Shown here: in pieces, positions 1 to 5,751 of the stretch | Numbering within the stretch: position 1 is the stretch's first letter | Layout: each line of letters opens with the position of its first letter | From: UBA7662 sp041688385 | GTDB taxonomy: Bacteria > Bacteroidota > Bacteroidia > UBA7662 | DNA: 8,034 bases | Assembly (NCBI GenBank): GCA_041688385.1 | Contig: JBDNIH010000122.1 | Span: forward strand, 1 to 8,034 | Direction: 5' to 3' | Translations under genes and position numbers: made by a program | Notes under the pieces: generated by a model | Database searches by the model: none | What the model was told of the DNA's origin: nothing | Seen by the model: only the letters and a program-made list of their open reading frames with translations

Positions 1-2013
1 CAACAAAACGCCAAAACCATTCAGATCACCAATACGTTGGCACGGGAAACCAACCCGCTTTTTAGCTCCGATGGTCAGTATATCCTGTTTGAAGTTGATG
101 ACAATATGTATTCTTGGGAATTGCGCACAGGCAGTCTGCGGCAGCTTAGTCAGTTTATCCCTGGGAACAAACCGGAAGAAGCGAAAAAAACCGATCAACA
201 ACGCTGGCTTGAGGCCGATCAACTGGGAGAATTTGAGGTGCTCCGTCAGCGCAGGACCACAGCCGACAGCAGCAAAGCCCTGGATAAATTATTGGAGGTT
301 AAGCGCCCAAAAGCCATTTACCTGGGCAAAAACCGCATTAGTACAATCAGCATATCTCCGGACAGGCAAACTATCCACTACCGACTTTCGCCTCCTGCCG
401 ACAACCTATCGACCGATGTTCCCAACTATGTTACCACCGATGGGTATACCACCGATTTGAAAGGTCGCCCCAAAGTTGGCGGTCCAGAGGTGATTGCGAG
501 CTATTGGGTCTATAACATCGCCGCAGATACTGCCTTTGCAATAAAAACCGACCAACTGCCCAGCATTAGGCGTAAACCGGCTTTTCTACGCGACTATCTG
601 CCGGACGGCAAAGCCTGGGTAGATACTTTCGAAAAAGCACGGCCGGTACAATTCAGTGCGCCTGTTTTTAGTCAGAATGGCAAATATGCCGTGTTGAACA
701 TCCGCGCAGTCGATAATAAAGACCGTTGGTTGGTACTGCTCGATCCCACGAGCGGTCAATTACAGCTCATCGACCACCAAAGCGACAGTGCTTGGATTGG
801 TGGCCCGGGTATACAAGCCGGTGCTATTGCTTTTTTAGCCGACGACGAGACGCTTTGGTTCCAGAGCGAAAAAACAGGCTATTCTCATCTTTACCTACAC
901 CACCTCCCCAGTCGAAAAACACGGCAGCTCACCGACGGGAAATTTGAAGTGCTCCAAGCCAAACTTTCGAACGACAAGCGGTCGTTTTATGTACATGCCA
1001 ACAAAGAAGGCCCCTTCGAAATCCATTTTTACCGCATCGATAGCAAAACCGCCAGCTGGACAAAACTCAGCCAACGCAAAGGCCGTCATGAAGTGATTTT
1101 ATCGCCGGATGAAAAGAATATGGCCTTTTTATACAGTTACAGCAACCAACCCACTGAATTATTTTGGCAAGCCAATACAGCAGGGGCAGTAGCACAAACC
1201 ATTACCCGAAGTACCACGCCAGCCTTTGAGGCCTATGCTTGGCGCGATCCGGCCATTGTTTTTATACCAGCAAAAGATGGTGCGCAGGTCCCGGCACGCA
1301 TCTATGAACCTGCCGCAGACAAAAAAAATGGAGCTGCCGTCATTTTTGTGCATGGCGCTGGCTACCTCCAAAATGTACACTACGGCTGGAGTCAATACTA
1401 CCGGGAATTTATGTTTCATAACTTCTTGGCTGATCAAGGCTATACCGTGCTCGACATCGACTACCGTGGCAGTGCCGGTTATGGTCGGGATTGGCGTACG
1501 GCCATTTACCGGCATATGGGCGGCGCAGATCTCGCCGATCAGATAGCAGGCGCAAACTATCTGAGCATGCAAAAAGGTGTAGACGCAAAACGCATCGGCA
1601 TCTACGGCGGGTCGTATGGTGGATTTATTACCCTCATGGCCCTAACAACCCAACCCGGTGTATTTGCAGCAGGCGCCGCCTTGCGCAGTGTTACAGACTG
1701 GGCACACTACAATCACGGCTATACCAGCAACATCCTCAATACACCCACTGAGGATAGTATGGCCTACCGCCGCAGCTCACCTATTTATTACGCCAATAAT
1801 TTACAAGGGCAGCTATTAATGCTCCACGGTATGGTAGATGTAAATGTACACTACCAAGATGTGGTGCGTATGAGTCAGCGTTTTATTGAAGCAGGCAAGA
1901 CCAATTGGGATTTGGCTATTTACCCCGTGGAAGACCATGCTTTTGTCGAAAACAGCAGTTGGCAAGACGAGTACCGTCGAATTTTCGAGTTGTTTGAGCA
2001 GTATTTACGCTGA
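1..2013 (+). CDS. S9 family serine peptidase (prolyl oligopeptidase / dipeptidyl-peptidase IV type), 5'-truncated
   Basis: The frame is open from base 1, so the true start and any signal peptide lie upstream; 670 residues are visible, ending in TGA at 2011-2013. A TTG at 37-39 is not a credible start because the beta-propeller reading continues upstream of it. Residues 1 to about 430 (counting from base 1) are the DPP-IV-type beta-propeller, with blade-like units such as FSSDGQYILFEVDDNMYSWE and FQSEKTGYSHLYLHHL. Residues about 435-670 are the alpha/beta-hydrolase domain. The triad is visible: Ser538 in GGSYGG (codon 1612-1614), Asp613 in HGMVDVNVH (1837-1839) and His646 in PVEDHAF (1936-1938). 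DYRGSAGYG at 487-495 is typical of the family. S9 enzymes cut short peptides, often after proline; this one is probably periplasmic or surface-exposed, but substrate is inference. In place of the usual Tyr-Gly/Ala-Gly-Pro oxyanion strand it reads VHGAGY (His451). No operon partner is visible downstream, where a 420-bp gap follows. Family assignment is very secure; exact specificity is not. Confidence 0.95.
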   Translation, partial: QQNAKTIQITNTLARETNPLFSSDGQYILFEVDDNMYSWELRTGSLRQLSQFIPGNKPEEAKKTDQQRWLEADQLGEFEVLRQRRTTADSSKALDKLLEVKRPKAIYLGKNRISTISISPDRQTIHYRLSPPADNLSTDVPNYVTTDGYTTDLKGRPKVGGPEVIASYWVYNIAADTAFAIKTDQLPSIRRKPAFLRDYLPDGKAWVDTFEKARPVQFSAPVFSQNGKYAVLNIRAVDNKDRWLVLLDPTSGQLQLIDHQSDSAWIGGPGIQAGAIAFLADDETLWFQSEKTGYSHLYLHHLPSRKTRQLTDGKFEVLQAKLSNDKRSFYVHANKEGPFEIHFYRIDSKTASWTKLSQRKGRHEVILSPDEKNMAFLYSYSNQPTELFWQANTAGAVAQTITRSTTPAFEAYAWRDPAIVFIPAKDGAQVPARIYEPAADKKNGAAVIFVHGAGYLQNVHYGWSQYYREFMFHNFLADQGYTVLDIDYRGSAGYGRDWRTAIYRHMGGADLADQIAGANYLSMQKGVDAKRIGIYGGSYGGFITLMALTTQPGVFAAGAALRSVTDWAHYNHGYTSNILNTPTEDSMAYRRSSPIYYANNLQGQLLMLHGMVDVNVHYQDVVRMSQRFIEAGKTNWDLAIYPVEDHAFVENSSWQDEYRRIFELFEQYLR

Positions 2014-2046
2014 TTAAACCACCGCTCATTTTTTATAAATAAACCA

Positions 2047-2059
2047 TATGCTTATCCGC
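2047..2059 (+). repeat. Left arm of 13-bp perfect inverted repeat
   Basis: TATGCTTATCCGC, exactly complementary in reverse to 2281-2293. The next inner base pair (2060/2280) and next outer base pair (2046/2294) do not match, so the perfect repeat stops at 13 bp. Confidence 0.85.
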
Positions 2060-2280
2060 TAGTTTACAAGCGAAACAAGATTAAAGTAGGCCAAGCCGTT
2101 CTTTAGAGAAAACGCTATTTACGGTTGAGCCAGTCGGAACCCAGTTCTCCCTCGGCCATCGGGCACCGAGCCAAGTGTGCGCGCAGCCGAAGATTTGAGT
2201 CGAGATGAGCTGAAACGCAAACAAGTATTTGAGTAGTCAATGCGTTCAAAAAAGAATTTTAACGGGTAACTTTCCATCTT

Positions 2281-2293
2281 GCGGATAAGCATA
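2281..2293 (-). repeat. Right arm of 13-bp perfect inverted repeat
   Basis: GCGGATAAGCATA, the reverse complement of 2047-2059. The two arms are about 221 bp apart, too far for a simple terminator hairpin and more like the ends of a small element. Confidence 0.85.
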
Positions 2294-2355
2294 ATAAACT
2301 ATTCCACATTCGGTGTCCGGCAATTATTAACACAAGGTTGTAACCGGCTATTGCC

Positions 2356-2386
2356 TTGGCTTTTTGACCTTTTTTTATTACATTGA
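2356..2386 (+). promoter_or_regulatory. Possible Bacteroidota-type promoter for the GNAT-nitrilase gene
   Basis: A TTG at 2356-2358 is followed after 20 bp by TACATTGA at 2379-2386. This resembles the phylum's -33 TTG and -7 TAnnTTTG elements at their usual 19-21 bp spacing, although the -7 box is one T short. The site lies about 50 bp before the gene start, and the palindrome GGTTGTAACC at 2336-2345 is just upstream, where a regulator could bind. Such short matches occur by chance, so this is tentative. Confidence 0.3.
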
Positions 2387-2433
2387 GCCTATTCGGTTTT
2401 AGAATGAATTACGGCTGAATGTTGGGCATGACC

Positions 2434-3960
2434 ATGAAAATAGAAGATATTGAAAATATTGAGCTGAGTTATTTAACGATCGAAGATTACGAAGAGTTAA
2501 AAAAGGCTATGGTATCCTCTTACCATACCATGCCAGACAGCTACTGGAAAAAAAATCAACTCAAATCCTTAATCGATAAATTCCGGGAAGGACAGGTTGT
2601 CATTAAAATTAACGGTCAGATTGCGGGCTGTGCCCTATCCATCATTGTGGATTACAACAAATTTGCGGATAACCACACCTACAAAGAAATTACAGGTAAT
2701 TACAGTTTTAACACCCATACTCCTGAGGGAAACGTTTTATACGGCATCGATATCTTTATTAAACCCGAGTTTAGGGGCATGCGTTTGGCGCGCCGACTGT
2801 ACGACTACCGCAAAGAACTTTGTGAGAAACTGAACCTCGAACGTATCGTTTTTGGTGGCCGTATCCCCAATTTTCATGCGCATGCGGCCACGCACAGTGC
2901 CAAAGCTTATATCGAAAAGGTAAAACGCAAAGAAATCCATGATCCCGTGCTCAGTTTTCAGATTTCTAACGATTTTCACCCTACCCGCGTTTTAAAAGGA
3001 TATTTAGAAGGCGACAAAGATTCGAATGAATTTGCCGTCTTGCTGGAGTGGAACAACATCTATTATGAAAGTCAGAGCAGTAAGCCCAAAACCATTAAAA
3101 AAGTTGTTCGGCTCGGTTTAATTCAATGGCAGATGCGTGCCTACAACAGTTTTGAGGACCTCATGCAGCAGGCCGAATATTTTGTAGATGCTGTTTCGGG
3201 TTACAGGGCTGATTTTGCGCTTTTCCCTGAGTTTTTTAATGCGCCATTGATGGCCGATTACAACCACCTTTCGGAATCTGATGCCATTCGAGAACTGGCG
3301 AAGTTTACCGAAGATGTCATGCTGAAATTTTCGGAATTATCTATTTCCTATAACATCAATATCATCACCGGCAGCATGCCTGAAGTGGTTGATGGCAAAC
3401 TTTACAATGTAGGTTACCTCTGCCGACGCGATGGCAGCGTTGAGCGCTTTGAAAAACTGCATATCACCCCTGATGAAGCCAGGGTTTGGGGTATGGTAGG
3501 TGGCAATACATTGCAGACTTACGAAACCGACTGTGGCAAAATCGGCATATTAATCTGTTACGATGTGGAATTCCCAGAGCTCAGCCGTCTACTCGCCGAC
3601 GAAGGCATGGACATCCTCTTTGTGCCCTTTCTTACCGACACCCAGAACGGCTACTCTCGCGTGCGCGCCTGTGCCCAAGCTAGGGCGATCGAAAACGAAT
3701 GTTATGTAGTTATTGCTGGCAGCGTAGGTAATTTACCACGTGTTCACAACATGGATATTCAGTATGCCCAATCGATGGTGTTCACACCTTGCGACTTCTC
3801 CTTTCCAACCTACGGCATACGGGCGGAGGCCACACCCAATACCGAAATGATACTCCTTGCTGATGTTGACATCGACCTGCTTCGCGAGCTAAACGAATTT
3901 GGCAGCGTTCGTAATTTGAAAGACAGACGGCAGGATATTTTTCAGTTGCGCAAAAAATAA
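2434..3960 (+). CDS. Bifunctional GNAT N-acetyltransferase / carbon-nitrogen hydrolase (nitrilase superfamily) fusion protein
   Basis: This protein of 508 residues has two domains. Residues about 5-165 form a GNAT fold with the acetyl-CoA pyrophosphate loop at 114-120 (RGMRLAR), after the strand YGIDIFIKPEF. Residues about 220-500 form a nitrilase-superfamily amidohydrolase whose triad is complete: Glu266 in FPEFF (codon 3229-3231), Lys341 in EKLH (3454-3456) and Cys375 in ICYD (3556-3558). The linker carries VKRKEIHDPVLSFQISNDFH, a stretch I associate with this fused family; Bacillus subtilis YhcX has the same order. The hydrolase should cleave a C-N bond in an amide or nitrile-like substrate through the Cys; the GNAT half may acetylate an amine. 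The natural substrates are unknown. No signal peptide is seen, so it is likely cytoplasmic. ATGs also occur in frame at 2419 and 2428, with a TGA just before at 2416; I chose 2434 because MKIEDIENIEL resembles how relatives begin, but no ribosome binding site decides it. It is probably transcribed alone. Confidence 0.93.
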   Translation: MKIEDIENIELSYLTIEDYEELKKAMVSSYHTMPDSYWKKNQLKSLIDKFREGQVVIKINGQIAGCALSIIVDYNKFADNHTYKEITGNYSFNTHTPEGNVLYGIDIFIKPEFRGMRLARRLYDYRKELCEKLNLERIVFGGRIPNFHAHAATHSAKAYIEKVKRKEIHDPVLSFQISNDFHPTRVLKGYLEGDKDSNEFAVLLEWNNIYYESQSSKPKTIKKVVRLGLIQWQMRAYNSFEDLMQQAEYFVDAVSGYRADFALFPEFFNAPLMADYNHLSESDAIRELAKFTEDVMLKFSELSISYNINIITGSMPEVVDGKLYNVGYLCRRDGSVERFEKLHITPDEARVWGMVGGNTLQTYETDCGKIGILICYDVEFPELSRLLADEGMDILFVPFLTDTQNGYSRVRACAQARAIENECYVVIAGSVGNLPRVHNMDIQYAQSMVFTPCDFSFPTYGIRAEATPNTEMILLADVDIDLLRELNEFGSVRNLKDRRQDIFQLRKK

Positions 3961-3988
3961 ACCGGTATATCGTGGTAAAAAACGGCGG

Positions 3989-4017
3989 GTGATTCAGCCT
4001 AAATAGGTTCACTTTTT
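3989..4017 (+). terminator. Weak candidate rho-independent terminator between convergent genes
   Basis: AGCCT at 3996-4000 can pair with AGGTT at 4005-4009 (one G-U pair) around a 4-nt loop AAAT. GTG at 3989-3991 can add to the stem with CAC at 4010-4012 across a 4-nt bulge, and TTTTT follows at 4013-4017. It lies 28 bp after the GNAT-nitrilase stop and overlaps the last codons of the opposing gene. The stem is short and bulged, so the call is tentative. Confidence 0.3.
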
Positions 4018-5670
4018 ATGCCGCTTCTTTTGGGCATCCTCCAACCGACTTTTATTTTTTTCAGATATTAAGGTCGTTTCTATTCCATCCAGCAAACCAC
4101 CTACCCAAAGCATAACCGGTCCCTGCCAAGGTTCACGTCTAAAATAAAAAGGCTTACTTTCTGGTTTATCCTTTTCGTGTTCAGGATTATTTTGGCGTAA
4201 TATCAAATTGGCGGCACCACTCAGCAGTAAGGCCTTTTTTGTTTGACCCGACGCATCCGTTTTCCAAACACTTGCTTTAAGATCATGGTAGCTGAAAATC
4301 ATCGTGCCTCGGCTCTCCATATCGCCTGCTTTGCCCCAAAACTGAATGCCATCGATGGTGCCAGCTTCAATTTTAACGGGTGCCATTTGACCGATAACCT
4401 GGTTCCAATCGCTAAATGGCATTGTATATATATGCCCTTTAAAACTGTGCGCTACATTTCCTGGGGTGAATGTAGCTTCAAAATCGAGCTTACCGTGCGC
4501 CATAATGTTGGATTTGAGCTGAAGCTGGATGAGCCGACTGCTATCCTTTGTATTGTGCAGATTCGTTATAAAACCATTCGCCTTGGTGAGTCGGATTATG
4601 GCGGGCTCTTGCTTGCCCAAGGCGTAAAGCTGAAACTCCATCTGCATATCGGCGAGTAGCATACTGTCGATATTCAGCTGCATGGGCAAGGCTGCCAGCC
4701 CTTGGCGGAATGATTTTTTTAATAGGTTGGGATCGGCCTGAATATTCTTATTGCGTAAAAGGAAAAAGCGGGCGTTTTGCAAGACGACTTTACGCACATT
4801 AACCGTATTCTGATCGAGCTTTTTATAGTCAAGTCCATGGAGTGCAATATCCCCTAAGGCAATTTTGGCGAAGGTTTTTTGATACTCGGCTTGTTTGCTG
4901 AGGCTGTACAATGCGCGTTCTGGTAGTAGTTTTAAGTCTTTACCATGAATAGAGTCGCCAGCCAAGTCGAACTGCAGCCGTTGCATTTCAAAGCTGTAGG
5001 TACTGTTAATAGGCTGAATTATCACCTTATCCATGGCAAAAACCAGCTGCGCCACGCGCATATTCCGAATTATGTTTCCTGTGTTTTGAAGCGGTAGATA
5101 GGCATCGGATAATTTAAAATCTATTTCTTCTCCATAATAAACTGTATCGCTGAGTTGGCTTGCGTTCAACAAGCTTATATCGCCATCTGCTATCCGTAAA
5201 CTGCCCAGCCGAATGCTATTTATAAGTTTACGTTTTTTTTGAGGCACACGCCCGCTGCTGTCATACCGGCTGCTATCGCGACTCAGCAAAAGCAACTTGG
5301 GGTTGGCTAAAACGATTTCGTGCAACTGAATATCTTTGCCTAAAAAAAGACTGCGCAGTTTTAAGCCAGTGACCAGCAAACTATCGGCTTTAAAATACAC
5401 CGGAGGATACCGTTTAAAATAAGCACGTTGCAATGTATCTGTAGTAAAAACAGGCTTGATTAATCGCAATGAAAAGTGGCTAAAATCCAATGTAGTTTCC
5501 AAGGATTTATATTCCAATTGATAATATTGCCCAAAAGTGGCTTCCACCTTGGCTAAGAGTCGGTTTAAGACCAGTTTTTGCAACTGATCTCGGAAAAAAT
5601 AGCCTGCGAGTACCGCCAAAAGCAGTAGCGATAAAAGACCACCGAAAAAAATCCGCAAGACCTGTTTCAT
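4009..5670 (-). CDS. Membrane-anchored AsmA-like envelope protein, function unknown
   Basis: This 553-residue protein starts with a short positive stretch (MKQVLR) and one hydrophobic segment at about residues 7-25 (IFFGGLLSLLLLAVLAGYFF), so it is probably an inner-membrane anchor with the rest in the periplasm. The body is rich in alternating beta-strand patterns, for example YQLEYKSLETTLDFSHFSL near residue 50, followed by repeated strand-turn units and a late MPFSDWNQVIGQMAPVKIEA. This layout resembles AsmA/DUF748-type proteins, a beta-rich family linked in other bacteria to outer-membrane lipid or protein homeostasis; that role is only inferred here. It ends in a basic tail (KKRHKK). An in-frame ATG at 5697 would add nine residues (MSRFVCLNN); I prefer 5670 because the charged and hydrophobic start then sits at the N-terminus. 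It is convergent with the GNAT-nitrilase (48 bp apart) and divergent from the GH92 gene (81 bp apart). I found no catalytic motif. Confidence 0.8.
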   Translation of the reverse strand: MKQVLRIFFGGLLSLLLLAVLAGYFFRDQLQKLVLNRLLAKVEATFGQYYQLEYKSLETTLDFSHFSLRLIKPVFTTDTLQRAYFKRYPPVYFKADSLLVTGLKLRSLFLGKDIQLHEIVLANPKLLLLSRDSSRYDSSGRVPQKKRKLINSIRLGSLRIADGDISLLNASQLSDTVYYGEEIDFKLSDAYLPLQNTGNIIRNMRVAQLVFAMDKVIIQPINSTYSFEMQRLQFDLAGDSIHGKDLKLLPERALYSLSKQAEYQKTFAKIALGDIALHGLDYKKLDQNTVNVRKVVLQNARFFLLRNKNIQADPNLLKKSFRQGLAALPMQLNIDSMLLADMQMEFQLYALGKQEPAIIRLTKANGFITNLHNTKDSSRLIQLQLKSNIMAHGKLDFEATFTPGNVAHSFKGHIYTMPFSDWNQVIGQMAPVKIEAGTIDGIQFWGKAGDMESRGTMIFSYHDLKASVWKTDASGQTKKALLLSGAANLILRQNNPEHEKDKPESKPFYFRREPWQGPVMLWVGGLLDGIETTLISEKNKSRLEDAQKKRHKK

Positions 5671-5751
5671 ATTATTCAAACACACGAATCTACTCATTTA
5701 GGAGCGGGTATCACCGGTGCGTTTTATCTTACGGACGCTAATGTGTTACCA
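5671..5751. promoter_or_regulatory. Divergent intergenic region between AsmA-like and GH92 genes
   Basis: These 81 bp must hold the promoters of both divergent genes unless the minus-strand start is at 5697, which would leave 54 bp. On the minus strand TAGATTCG (5692-5685) resembles a -7 box (TAnnTTTG with one mismatch), but no TTG lies at the expected distance. On the plus strand no convincing box pair or Shine-Dalgarno was found ahead of the ATG at 5752. Shared regulation of the two genes is possible but not shown. Confidence 0.4.

Larger units (their letters stand above)
2047..2293. mobile_element. Candidate MITE-like element or dispersed intergenic repeat bounded by 13-bp inverted repeats
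   Basis: The sequence TATGCTTATCCGC at 2047-2059 has its exact reverse complement, GCGGATAAGCATA, at 2281-2293, enclosing about 221 bp. A 7-bp direct repeat AATAAAC lies close outside both ends (2038-2044 and 2293-2299), but it sits 2 to 3 bp away on the left and touches or overlaps the arm on the right, so a target-site duplication is doubtful. The enclosed core is GC-rich, unlike the AT-rich flanks, and contains a small hairpin (CTCGG at 2151-2155 against CCGAG at 2166-2170). No transposase is encoded. On the minus strand an ATG at 2277 opens a 52-residue frame ending in TAA at 2119-2121, with no family I recognise. Alternatives are a structured RNA, decayed gene remnants, or a chance repeat. 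The repeat itself is directly seen; mobility is inference. Confidence 0.35.
2014..2433. other. Long intergenic region without a convincing gene
   Basis: About 420 bp separate the S9 peptidase stop from the preferred start of the GNAT-nitrilase. The outer parts are AT-rich, but roughly 2126-2215 is clearly GC-rich (about 60% by hand count). The region contains the inverted-repeat segment described separately (2047-2293), a perfect 10-bp palindrome GGTTGTAACC at 2336-2345, an imperfect surrounding inverted repeat (GGCAAT at 2319-2324 against ATTGCC at 2350-2355), and a possible promoter. I see no strong hairpin plus T-tract just after the S9 stop, only a T-run at 2029-2034 with no clear stem. 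No tRNA or riboswitch was recognised. Confidence 0.7.

Noticed and set aside
1159..1572. 137-codon antisense open frame within the S9 peptidase gene
   Set aside because: It lies wholly opposite the conserved peptidase domain, has unusual Cys/Ile-rich composition and no recognisable family; it is a shadow of the real gene.
2038..2299. AATAAAC at 2038-2044 and 2293-2299 as a target-site duplication
   Set aside because: The copies are AT-rich and low in complexity, and they are not symmetrically placed relative to the inverted repeat, so I do not claim them as a true duplication.
2419..2433. Longer start (ATG 2419) for the GNAT-nitrilase
   Set aside because: It would add only MLGMT directly after an in-frame TGA, with no ribosome binding site in its favour. 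It cannot be excluded, but the ATG at 2434 fits the family N-terminus better.
4243..4659. 138-codon plus-strand open frame opposite the AsmA-like gene
   Set aside because: It overlaps the minus-strand coding region completely, has no upstream signal and no family resemblance.
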